Shown here one piece after another: positions 33,189 through 39,866 of a stretch of DNA of 39,866 nucleotides. Source of the stretch: Silicimonas sp. (GTDB taxonomy: Bacteria; Pseudomonadota; Alphaproteobacteria; Rhodobacterales; Rhodobacteraceae). A program made the translations under genes and the position numbers. Numbering within the stretch: the stretch's first letter is position 1; every line of letters starts with the position of its first letter. The notes under the pieces are model-generated. The model was not told the DNA's origin. It worked only from the letters and a program-made list of their open reading frames with translations, and ran no database searches. Location: NCBI GenBank assembly GCA_013002465.1, contig JABDJO010000048.1, forward strand, positions 1 to 39,866, in the 5' to 3' direction.

Positions 33189-34516
33189 CGCTCGTCCGAG
33201 AAGGCCAGGACAAAGAGTGCAAGGAACATCCCCGGCAGGACCTTGACGAAGGGTCCAAGCGGGTCAAGCCACAGATCGGGGGCCACGACGCTGCCGCCGA
33301 CCACATAGGCCAGCGATACGGCAATCATCCCAAGGACGGCTTTGCGAAGTTTCGGGCGCCAGAGAACAAGCGTGCCAAGGGCGATGTCGATAAACGCTCC
33401 GGCAACGACGGCGAGGCCTGCCTGTTGTCCGGGCCACCCCCGTGAAGTCAGGATGTCATGGGCGGCGGCGAACCCGATCAGGCCAAGAACCCCCGAGGCG
33501 ATCCAGAAGACCGACAGCGTCAGCACGGCCAGGGGAAACAGCAGATAGGCCCGGGCGAACCAACGTTCCTGAAGCGTGGCGGGAAGTGCCTGGAAGATGG
33601 CGTCGAGGTCCCGGCAGGGGGTGCCCCCGGCGTGTTCGAGGGCGTTTGGATCGGCGGTGATGCCGTCGCGCAGGACGTGAATTGCAGTGCTGCGCAACGG
33701 GGATCGCCAGCCAAGGTATCCCGCAAGATCGCCCAGGGCGCCAAGACCGCGCATCGCAAGCGACGGAACCGGCAAACGGATCCAGGCCGGTGGAATGCCA
33801 AGCCATCGGCGTATCCGCTGCAAGAGGTCTGGCAGCGATTCCGCCCCTGCTCCGGTTACGTCCACCTCGGCGCCGCGCGGGATACGGCCTTCGGCGGCAT
33901 CGACGACGGCCTGTGCCAGATCGTCGATCAGGACGCAGCGCATGGTCGAATTCGGCATGACCCGGGGCAGCACGAATGGAATCGCGGCCGCGGCCCGCAA
34001 AAGCGCGGTCCCGCCATAGGCCCCCGGCGCAAGCACCAGCGTCGGGCGCAGGATCACCATCTTCTGGCCTAAGGCGCGCAAGGCGGATTCGCCCCGCGCC
34101 TTCGAGCGGAAGAACTCGGTCGAGGCGGTGTCCGAAACACCTGCCGCCGAGATCTGGACGAACAGCGTATCCGTTCCCTGCAACGCCTCGCCAATTCGTT
34201 CCAGCGCGGTTTCGTGGATGCCTTTCAGATCGTCCCGGGCACCGCCCTGAAGCGCGCCCGAAGCGTTGACCACCGCATCCACACCATCAAGCGAAATCCG
34301 CCAGCCCTCGACCGACATGGTGGCGATGTCGAAGATCTCCCACTCGGCCCTGACCGAAGACCGCCGGGCCTGAAGACCTGACCGCCCGATGCCGGTGACG
34401 GCAAAACCGGCATCCGAGAGGCGCGCCATGACGCTGGTGCCGATCAGCCCATAGCCACCCAGCACCACGACACGCAAAAGGCCCGGAGCGTCGCCGGGCC
34501 TTTCGATATCGCGCAT
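33185..34516 (-). CDS. SDR (NAD(P)-binding) protein fused to DoxX-like membrane domain
   Basis: A fusion of up to 443 residues. Residues about 14-290 form an extended/atypical SDR with the Rossmann motif VVVLGGYGLIG and a VQISAAGVSDT active-site strand; a canonical Y-x-x-x-K is not clear. Residues about 310-440 contain four hydrophobic helices like DoxX-like family PF13781. It overlaps the DUF2269 gene. The start is uncertain: the ATG at 34516 lies ten bases after the rpsD stop, but a terminator hairpin occupies codons 4-13, so a TTG at 34477 just before RVVVLGG is an alternative that would place the protein directly on its first strand. No good ribosome site is visible at either. Confidence 0.8.
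   Translation of the reverse strand: MRDIERPGDAPGLLRVVVLGGYGLIGTSVMARLSDAGFAVTGIGRSGLQARRSSVRAEWEIFDIATMSVEGWRISLDGVDAVVNASGALQGGARDDLKGIHETALERIGEALQGTDTLFVQISAAGVSDTASTEFFRSKARGESALRALGQKMVILRPTLVLAPGAYGGTALLRAAAAIPFVLPRVMPNSTMRCVLIDDLAQAVVDAAEGRIPRGAEVDVTGAGAESLPDLLQRIRRWLGIPPAWIRLPVPSLAMRGLGALGDLAGYLGWRSPLRSTAIHVLRDGITADPNALEHAGGTPCRDLDAIFQALPATLQERWFARAYLLFPLAVLTLSVFWIASGVLGLIGFAAAHDILTSRGWPGQQAGLAVVAGAFIDIALGTLVLWRPKLRKAVLGMIAVSLAYVVGGSVVAPDLWLDPLGPFVKVLPGMFLALFVLAFSDER
34476..34503 (-). terminator. Rho-independent terminator of rpsD, inside the next ORF
   Basis: On the minus strand AAAGGCCCGG and CCGGGCCTTT pair perfectly around a seven-base loop, and the downstream arm ends in TTTT. 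It lies 24 bases after the rpsD stop and within the first codons of the open frame of the SDR-DoxX gene. Because the stem is symmetrical it could also act on transcripts from the other strand. Confidence 0.8.
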
Positions 34517-34526
34517 CTGCGACAGA

Positions 34527-35147
34527 TCAGTTCTGTGCGTAATATTCGATGACCAGGTTCGGTTCCATCATCACCGGATAGGGCACGTCGCCCAGACCGG
34601 GGGTGCGCACGAAGGTGCAGGCCATCTTGGAGTGATCCACGTCCATATAGTCGGGCACGTCACGCTCGGGCAGGCCGGCGGCCTCAAGCACAAGCGCCAT
34701 CTGCTTGGACTTGTCGCGAACTTCGATCACGTCGCCTTCCTTAACGCGGTAGGACGGGACATTGACCTTCTTGCCGTTCACCGTGACATGGCCGTGATTC
34801 ACGAACTGACGGGCGGCAAAAACGGTGGGAACGAACTTGGCGCGGTAGACGACGGCGTCCAGACGGCGCTCCAACAGACCAATGAGGTTTTCGCCGGTGT
34901 CGCCGCGCACACGCTCGGCTTCGGCAAAAATGCGGCGGAACTGCTTTTCGGTCAGATCGCCATAATACCCTTTCAGCTTCTGCTTGGCGCGAAGCTGCAG
35001 GCCGAAGTCGGACATCTTGCCCTTGCGGCGCTGACCGTGCTGGCCTGGGCCGTATTCGCGGCGGTTGACGGGGGATTTCGGGCGACCCCAGATGTTTTCG
35101 CCCATCCGGCGGTCGAGTTTGTATTTGGCAGACGTGCGTTTGGTCAC
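34527..35147 (-). CDS. rpsD: 30S ribosomal protein S4
   Basis: A 206-residue S4, the primary 16S rRNA-binding protein that starts assembly of the 30S body. The N-terminal part [20 protein letters not shown] has no CxxC pairs, so this is the zinc-free form common in alphaproteobacteria. The S4 RNA-binding domain is at about residues 95-160 ([13 protein letters not shown] ... [20 protein letters not shown]). An AAGGAGACC ribosome site precedes the ATG. It stands alone rather than in the alpha operon, has its own strong promoter and a 110-base structured leader, and ends with a terminator. Confidence 0.98.
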   Translation of the reverse strand: MTKRTSAKYKLDRRMGENIWGRPKSPVNRREYGPGQHGQRRKGKMSDFGLQLRAKQKLKGYYGDLTEKQFRRIFAEAERVRGDTGENLIGLLERRLDAVVYRAKFVPTVFAARQFVNHGHVTVNGKKVNVPSYRVKEGDVIEVRDKSKQMALVLEAAGLPERDVPDYMDVDHSKMACTFVRTPGLGDVPYPVMMEPNLVIEYYAQN

Positions 35148-35159
35148 GGCTGGTCTCCT

Positions 35160-35240
35160 TCCAGGTGCCCCTGTGGGGCGTGAAGGGCGTTGTCCTCCTC
35201 CCCGGATTTGGCCGGGGCGACAGGTTTCCCCTTGCGGGGT
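35160..35240 (-). promoter_or_regulatory. Structured rpsD leader with three hairpins
   Basis: Between the promoter and the rpsD ribosome site the minus-strand RNA can form three GC-rich hairpins in a row: CCCC-GCAA-GGGG (35228-35239, a GNRA tetraloop), CCCCGG-CCAAAT-CCGGGG (35200-35217) and GCCCC-ACA-GGGGC (35167-35179). The last ends about ten bases before the AAGGAG. Such a leader could mediate autoregulation by S4, which is known from other bacteria with different structures. With the glpX leader it makes up a 317-base gene-free stretch. Confidence 0.55.
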
Positions 35241-35263
35241 CCACCAACACCAATGAAGAGGCG

Positions 35264-35291
35264 CTTATAGCGTGCTGTGAAAAGCTGTCAA
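35264..35291 (-). promoter_or_regulatory. Strong sigma-70 promoter of rpsD
   Basis: On the minus strand a perfect TTGACA (35291-35286), a 16-base spacer and TATAAG (35269-35264) predict a start near 35257 and a 5' leader of about 110 bases. This is the best promoter in the window. Confidence 0.75.
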
Positions 35292-35464
35292 GCGCCGGTA
35301 GTGCGGAGAAGAAACCCCGTCTGACAAGGCTTGGCGAGCCGTGGACGGCGACACACCGGGATGCCACGCCGGTCTGCGTTCTTTCGTCGCTTTGGGGGAT
35401 AACCCTTGCCCCGCAGGGTTGCCCCGTCTAGGGAAATCCCAAGTTTCTTATCAGGAGATACCCA

Positions 35465-36433
35465 ATGGCCGATGCTGCCGAGTTTCACGATCGTATGTTG
35501 TCCCTGGGTCTGGCCCGTGTCAGCGAAGCTGCCGCGCTTGCCTCGGCCCGTCTGATCGGGCGCGGCGATGAAAAGGCCGCCGATCAGGCCGCCGTGGACG
35601 CCATGCGCAACCAGTTGAACCTGTTGGAAATCCAGGGCGTCGTGGTCATTGGGGAAGGCGAACGCGACGAGGCGCCGATGCTTTATATCGGCGAAGAGGT
35701 CGGCACCGGCGAAGGCCCCGAGGTCGATATTGCGCTTGATCCGCTTGAGGGCACCACGCTGACGGCCAAGGATATGCCGAACGCGCTTGCGGTTATCGCA
35801 ATGGGTCCGCGCGGGTCGATGCTTCACGCCCCCGATACCTATATGGATAAACTGGCCATCGGTCCCGGCTTTCGCACCGGTGTCGTCACCATGGACATGA
35901 GCCCGGCCGAGCGTGTGTCGTCGTTGGCCGCCGCCAAGGGATGTTCGACCGGGGATATCACCGTTTGCGTGCTGGAACGTCCGCGCCACGAAGAGATGAT
36001 CGCCGAAATCCGGACAACCGGTGCCGCGATCCGCCTTATCACAGATGGCGACGTCGCCGGTGTGATCCATTGCGCCGAACCACAGACCGGCATCGACATG
36101 TACATGGGATCGGGAGGTGCGCCCGAAGGCGTTCTGGCAGCGGCCGCCCTGAAGTGCATGGGCGGGCAGATGTACGGCAGGCTGGTGTTCCGCAACGAGG
36201 ACGAAAAGGGCCGCGCGCGAAAAGCCGGCATCACCAACTTTGACCGGGTCTATACCCGCGATGACATGGTCACCAAGGACGTCATCTTTGCCGCGACCGG
36301 TGTCACCGACGGCTCGATCCTGCCCGGCATCAAGCGCGAACCGGGTGTTCTGACCGCCGAGACGATGCTGATGCGGTCCAAGACAGGTTCGGTCCGGCGG
36401 ATGAATTACCGTCACCCGACCGCATTCGACTGA
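35465..36433 (+). CDS. glpX: Fructose-1,6-bisphosphatase class II
   Basis: A 322-residue class II (GlpX) fructose-1,6-bisphosphatase, the gluconeogenic enzyme that converts fructose 1,6-bisphosphate to fructose 6-phosphate. The metal site is VDIALDPLEGTTLTA (Asp92, Glu95), with VVIGEGERDEAPML upstream (residues 60-72). ATGVTDGSILPGI near residue 275 is also typical. A CAGGAGATA ribosome site precedes the ATG. A hairpin AACCCT/AGGGTT (35401-35420) lies in its leader. It precedes recJ with 100 bases between, an arrangement I recall from related genomes. Confidence 0.96.
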   Translation: MADAAEFHDRMLSLGLARVSEAAALASARLIGRGDEKAADQAAVDAMRNQLNLLEIQGVVVIGEGERDEAPMLYIGEEVGTGEGPEVDIALDPLEGTTLTAKDMPNALAVIAMGPRGSMLHAPDTYMDKLAIGPGFRTGVVTMDMSPAERVSSLAAAKGCSTGDITVCVLERPRHEEMIAEIRTTGAAIRLITDGDVAGVIHCAEPQTGIDMYMGSGGAPEGVLAAAALKCMGGQMYGRLVFRNEDEKGRARKAGITNFDRVYTRDDMVTKDVIFAATGVTDGSILPGIKREPGVLTAETMLMRSKTGSVRRMNYRHPTAFD

Positions 36434-36434
36434 T

Positions 36435-36453
36435 CCCGGCACAAGTCGGGTTT
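36435..36453 (+). terminator. Weak terminator-like hairpin after glpX
   Basis: CCCGG and TCGGG pair with a six-base loop directly after the glpX stop and are followed by TTT. The stem is only five base pairs including a G-U, so this is weak. Confidence 0.3.
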
Positions 36454-36533
36454 CACCGCCGCGATACGTCAGATATGGTGGTCAGGAACGCGTTGACCCC
36501 TGTATCTGGTTATAGCCTGACGTGCCTAAAGAC

Positions 36534-38288
36534 ATGACATCGAACGTCTTTCTTGGCGTTGAAACCTCGTTGACCGGGCGCCGGTGGGTTGGCCCCGAGG
36601 CGTCGGTGATTCGCCACGCCGAGGCGATGCAGCAGGCCACAGCACTTGCCGATCCCGTTTGCCGCGTGCTGGCAAGCCGGGGTGTTGCGCTGGAAGATGC
36701 AGAAGCGTTCCTGGCTCCGAAGCTGCGCGATCACCTGCCCGACCCTCGCGATCTTCACGACATGGAGCGCGCCGCCGCGCGCCTGATCCAGGCCATGAGC
36801 ACGGGCGAACGGATCGCCATTTTCGCCGACTACGATGTCGATGGTGGGTCTTCGGCGGCGTTGATCCTTGACTGGTTGCGCCAGCAGGGGCGCGATGCCA
36901 CGCTTTATGTTCCCGACCGGATCGACGAAGGCTATGGCCCCAATCCCGTTGCCATGGAGATGCTGGCCAGGGCCCATGACCTGATCGTCTGCGTCGACTG
37001 CGGCACGCTGTCGTTCGACGCCATCGCCGCCGCAAAGGGAACTGACGTCGTCATTCTTGACCACCACCTGGCGGGCGAAGACCTGCCCGAGGCCCTGGCG
37101 GTTGTGAACCCCAACCGGCAGGACGAAAGCGGGGCCTTGTCGCATCTTTGCGCCGCCGCCGTCGTGTTTCTTGTGCTGGTCGAGGCCAACCGCCAGCTGA
37201 AAGCCGATGGCAGGGGCGGACCCGACCTGATGCAGATGCTGGACCTTGTCGCCCTGGCCACAGTGGCCGATGTCGCGCCGCTTCTTGGTGTCAATCGCGC
37301 ACTGGTCACACAAGGTTTGCGCATCATGTCCGCCCGCCGCCGCCCTGGTCTGGTGGCGCTTGCCGATGTGGCGGGGTTGGACAGCCCGCCAACCGCCTAT
37401 CACCTGGGATATGTGCTTGGCCCCAGGGTCAATGCCGGTGGCCGGGTCGGCAAGGCCGATCTGGGCGCAAGGTGCCTGTCGTCGACCGACATCGACGAAG
37501 CCCGGGCCATGGCCGAACGGCTTGACCAGTTGAACAAGGAACGCCGCGAGATCGAGACCCAGGTCCGCGATGCCGCCCTGGCCCAGGCCGAAGAGCGCGG
37601 GCTGGACGGCCCCCTTGTCTGGGCCGCCGGAGAAGGCTGGCACCCGGGCGTCGTCGGCATTGTCGCGGCCCGGCTGAAAGAGGCAACCGGTCGCCCGGCG
37701 GTGGTCATCGGCCTGGACGGTGATCTGGGCAAAGGCTCGGGCCGGTCGGTGAAGGGCGTCGACCTTGGGCACGCCATCCAGCGGATCGCAACCGAAGGGC
37801 TTTTGGAAAAGGGTGGCGGTCACAAGATGGCGGCGGGCCTGACCGCCCGGCGCGACAAGATACCCGAAGCGATGGAGCGGCTTGGTGCCCTGCTGGAACG
37901 ACAGGGCGCCGGCAAGGATGGTCCCCGCGACCTGCACGTCGACGCCGCATTGATGCCCGGCGCCGCCACGGTGGACCTGATCGAACAGATTGAGGCCGCC
38001 GGCCCTTTCGGCCAAAGCGCCCCTGCCCCGCGGATCGCCTTTCCCGATGTTGCCATACTTCACGCGCGTGAAGTCGGCAGCGGACATTTGAAACTGAGCT
38101 TCGGCGATGGCTTGGGTGCCCGACTGGAAGCGATTGCTTTCGGCGCCTTCGACACCGACCTTGGCCAAAGCCTTCAACACCACGGCGGTGCCCGATTTCA
38201 CCTGACCGGCCGCCTTGGCATCAGCCATTGGGGCGGGCGCCAGAGAGTCGAACTGCGCCTCGACGACGCCGCGCGGGCCGACGTCTGA
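36534..38288 (+). CDS. recJ: Single-stranded-DNA-specific exonuclease RecJ
   Basis: A 584-residue RecJ, the 5'-to-3' exonuclease of recombination and mismatch repair. The DHH domain shows IAIFADYDVDGGSSA (Asp99, 101, 103) and VVILDHHLAGED (Asp176, His177, His178). The DHHA1 domain has KGGGHKMAAGL near residue 425. The C-terminal OB-like domain follows. A GTG four codons earlier (36522) is an alternative start; neither has a clear ribosome site, and I prefer the ATG. It is the last core gene before the tRNA-Glu integration site. Confidence 0.95.
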   Translation: MTSNVFLGVETSLTGRRWVGPEASVIRHAEAMQQATALADPVCRVLASRGVALEDAEAFLAPKLRDHLPDPRDLHDMERAAARLIQAMSTGERIAIFADYDVDGGSSAALILDWLRQQGRDATLYVPDRIDEGYGPNPVAMEMLARAHDLIVCVDCGTLSFDAIAAAKGTDVVILDHHLAGEDLPEALAVVNPNRQDESGALSHLCAAAVVFLVLVEANRQLKADGRGGPDLMQMLDLVALATVADVAPLLGVNRALVTQGLRIMSARRRPGLVALADVAGLDSPPTAYHLGYVLGPRVNAGGRVGKADLGARCLSSTDIDEARAMAERLDQLNKERREIETQVRDAALAQAEERGLDGPLVWAAGEGWHPGVVGIVAARLKEATGRPAVVIGLDGDLGKGSGRSVKGVDLGHAIQRIATEGLLEKGGGHKMAAGLTARRDKIPEAMERLGALLERQGAGKDGPRDLHVDAALMPGAATVDLIEQIEAAGPFGQSAPAPRIAFPDVAILHAREVGSGHLKLSFGDGLGARLEAIAFGAFDTDLGQSLQHHGGARFHLTGRLGISHWGGRQRVELRLDDAARADV

Positions 38289-38395
38289 GGCCCCCTGCAA
38301 CCCGTCGCAAACCCCGTGATCAGGGCTCAGTTCCCGGCGCAATCCCTTGCTTTGACAGGCTAAAGACCGAACCGCGCGCGCATTCAAGAATCTTC

Positions 38396-38424
38396 TTGCC
38401 CTTGTAAGCGACTTTCCCTAATTA
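38396..38424 (+). promoter_or_regulatory. Candidate promoter of tRNA-Glu
   Basis: TTGCCC (38396-38401) and TAATTA (38419-38424) lie 17 bases apart and predict a start near 38431, nine bases before the mature tRNA. The sequence CCTAATTAGCCCCC after it is AT-rich compared with its surroundings. Confidence 0.4.
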
Positions 38425-38439
38425 GCCCCCTGTAGCGCT

Positions 38440-38514
38440 GGCCCGTTCGTCTATCGGTTAGGACGCCAGGTTTTCAACCTGGAAAGAGGGGTTCGATTCC
38501 CCTACGGGCTGCCA
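38440..38514 (+). tRNA. tRNA-Glu, anticodon TTC
   Basis: A 75-base tRNA with encoded CCA. The anticodon stem CCAGG/CCTGG holds the loop TTTTCAA, which gives TTC for glutamate. The acceptor arm is GGCCCGT paired with ACGGGCT, so the end pair is G1-U72, and the discriminator is G. The T-arm is AGGGG-TTCGATT-CCCCT. The tRNA is intact even though an integrase gene runs antisense into its 3' half, as expected when a mobile element restores the tRNA end on integration. Confidence 0.96.
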
Positions 38515-39633
38515 CTGCTTCCTAGAAATCGTTACGACATTGGGACTTACGCCCTGAGGTGTCCCACGTTTTTCAGGCCGTGGTACACCTTGGCTCTTTT
38601 TGGCGGCGTCCACACGATCGGCAGCTTGCTCGGCAAGGCGCGCTCTTTCGACCCGTTTGGTGTAGATTGCGGATGTCTTGGGATCACTGTGCGAGAGGTA
38701 GGCCATCACCTCGTAGACCGAACCGCCTTGCTCTGCGATCTCCTCAGCTCTTGCCTTACGAATCCCATGCTGAGACCGCGTGGCTTTCTTTATTTCTTTG
38801 CCCTCAGCGTCGGTCTCAATGCTGTAGAGCCCCGCTTGGATCACCCACTTACGGATCTTATTGTCGAGGCTTCCGGATGAGGCAAAGGGTTTGCCATACT
38901 CCGTGAATAGATAGGCGGGCGCCTCGTCCGCAACCGTAGCGAGTTCCACCAATAGCTCATTCGACATCGGAACTTTGACAGGCTGCGAACCGCGCTTCCT
39001 GGGATGCCAGGCGACAAACAGACGGTCCTTCGAAAGCTGTTCATGCTGTGGGCCGAGAAGGTGCATATCCCCAACACGGCCGGCCGTGTCTCGGGCGAGG
39101 AAGAACCAACGACGCGCCATTGAACCTGGACCGTGCCGCTGGAGGAACATCTCCCGATCTCTGTCAGACCAGGGCACGGCTCCGCCCTTCGATCGGTGGT
39201 TACTCCGCACTTGGAATATGGGGCTGTTCTCTGGATAGCCGTAGTCCGCGCCCCAAGTGTACAAGGCGCGAAGAGCCTTCAAACAGGTGTCTGCAGCTCC
39301 CGTTTTCGGTCCGAAGGAGTCCCGGATTCGGACAAATGCTTCGCGTGGGAGATCGGCTTTCAGCGCACCGATACGAACGCCTTTTGGCGAAAGACAATCG
39401 CGGGCTTGCGACAGACCAGTGCGCCGACTGCTGAGCGTCAGCGCTGACAGGTTACCTGCCTCAACCTGATCTTCCATCCAAACAATGAAACGGTCGCACA
39501 TCTCATCGAGAGTGCCACGAGATGGCTTCACCGGTGCCTGAGATTCAAGCCGCCTTCCTTCGCGCGCGGACGAATAATGACGTTGGAAGTCAGGGTGCTC
39601 GGGGCCAACAGGGATCGTGATCTTCTTGGACAT
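38458..39633 (-). CDS. Tyrosine-type site-specific recombinase (integrase)
   Basis: A 391-residue phage/island-type integrase. A core-binding SAM-like domain lies at about residues 40-145, and the catalytic domain at about 155-335 has all residues: Arg186 (TAGRVGDMHLL), Lys near 213, His289 and Arg292 (SQHGIRKARA), His315 and the nucleophile Tyr324 (LSHSDPKTSAIYTKR). The last 18 residues are translated from the antisense of tRNA-Glu, so the coding end was built when the element joined the tRNA. The start at 39633 follows GGAAG; an ATG at 39654 is an alternative. It is read toward the tRNA, the common arrangement for an integrase at its attachment site. Confidence 0.92.
   Translation of the reverse strand: MSKKITIPVGPEHPDFQRHYSSAREGRRLESQAPVKPSRGTLDEMCDRFIVWMEDQVEAGNLSALTLSSRRTGLSQARDCLSPKGVRIGALKADLPREAFVRIRDSFGPKTGAADTCLKALRALYTWGADYGYPENSPIFQVRSNHRSKGGAVPWSDRDREMFLQRHGPGSMARRWFFLARDTAGRVGDMHLLGPQHEQLSKDRLFVAWHPRKRGSQPVKVPMSNELLVELATVADEAPAYLFTEYGKPFASSGSLDNKIRKWVIQAGLYSIETDAEGKEIKKATRSQHGIRKARAEEIAEQGGSVYEVMAYLSHSDPKTSAIYTKRVERARLAEQAADRVDAAKKSQGVPRPEKRGTPQGVSPNVVTISRKQWQPVGESNPSFQVENLAS
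38490..38514 (+). other. Probable attachment site core in tRNA-Glu 3' end
   Basis: The integrase lies directly beside and overlaps the tRNA 3' half, which in this class of elements is the crossover target. The T-arm and acceptor 3' strand (38490-38514) would be duplicated at the far end of the element. No second copy occurs in the remaining 1.35 kb, so the other boundary is outside the window or lost. Confidence 0.45.
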
Positions 39634-39815
39634 CATTCTTCCCGGCGTCCGCATTGGGCGGAACTCTGTCGTCGCCGCAGGAAGTGTTGTGACTACTCGT
39701 GTAGAGCCATTCAGCGTCTATGCGGGCGTGCCCGAGTGAAAGATCAAGGATATTTCCGGCTGACGGCGCATCTACCCCCACCTTCCCTTCCCCCGCACCT
39801 CTGCAATGATGCGGC

Positions 39816-39866
39816 ATGAGCAGAATCAACCTTGAGCAGTTGAAGACCTTTCTCACCGTCGTCCGG
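39816..39866 (+). CDS. LysR-type regulator, N-terminal fragment (runs off the window)
   Basis: Only the first 17 codons are seen: MSRINLEQLKTFLTVVR, which matches the first helix of LysR-type helix-turn-helix regulators (LEQLRTFL-type start). The gene runs past position 39866. It diverges from the integrase, with about 180 bases between the two starts. It may be element cargo or a core gene beyond a small integrase remnant. The intervening 39655-39815 holds no gene that I can support. Confidence 0.6.
   Translation, partial: MSRINLEQLKTFLTVVR

Noticed and set aside
36510..38387. 625-codon open frame antisense to recJ
   Set aside because: It overlaps the whole of recJ, whose motifs are clear. 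High GC with strong third-position bias commonly leaves long open antisense frames; the translation has no recognisable motif.
38515..39866. Second copy of the tRNA-Glu 3' end (far attachment site)
   Set aside because: I looked for the CCCCTACGGGCT core to the right of the integrase and did not see it within the window.

Overview
The window looks like chromosomal DNA of an alphaproteobacterium, most likely a Rhodobacteraceae (Roseobacter-group) organism. This rests on the high GC content, the style of the proteins (zinc-free S4, a gcvTHP operon with a tandem glycine riboswitch, a TRAP-rich gene content, glpX next to recJ) and a Roseobacter-type intergenic inverted repeat. No database search was possible, so this is recognition only.

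Layout. (1) 0-1.2 kb: a two-helix small membrane protein and an HpcH/HpaI-type aldolase. (2) 1.25-10.3 kb: an RpiR-family regulator diverges from a tightly packed eight-gene operon: N-formylglutamate-amidohydrolase-like hydrolase, TRAP transporter (Q, M, P), glutamine-synthetase-like ligase, VOC protein, aldehyde dehydrogenase and iron alcohol dehydrogenase. Read together these suggest a gamma-glutamyl-protected route for an imported amine, best fitted by an amino alcohol such as ethanolamine: ligate to glutamate, oxidise alcohol to aldehyde to acid, then hydrolyse the amide to release glutamate and an amino acid. (3) 10.3-19.5 kb: a galactoside-utilisation locus with GH42 beta-galactosidase, an SDR, GH4 alpha-galactosidase and a MalFG-type ABC importer on the minus strand, and a divergent IclR regulator plus the importer ATPase on the plus strand. 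A perfect palindrome lies between them. (4) 19.5-20.3 kb: tRNA-Ala(CGC) and a divergent MerR regulator / small zinc-ribbon protein pair.

(5) 20.4-25.1 kb: gcvT-gcvH-gcvP behind a tandem glycine riboswitch, all on the minus strand. If the operon in (2) really makes glycine, this system is the natural sink. (6) 25.1-38.3 kb: housekeeping and mixed genes: a gamma-glutamylcyclotransferase-like protein, a MATE exporter, a zincin-like metallopeptidase, a DUF1801 protein, a glutamyl-tRNA synthetase, a PfkB kinase, an ABC-2 exporter, a DUF2269/SDR-DoxX membrane pair, rpsD with a structured leader, glpX and recJ. (7) 38.4-39.9 kb: tRNA-Glu(TTC) carrying an integrated tyrosine recombinase whose coding end runs antisense into the tRNA, followed by the start of a LysR-type regulator. 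The right edge is therefore probably the edge of an integrated element or its remnant.

The most interesting item is the gamma-glutamylation operon. Next come the structured rpsD leader, the terminator hairpin inside the 5' end of the ORF that follows rpsD, the MerR/zinc-ribbon pair, and the integrase fused onto tRNA-Glu.
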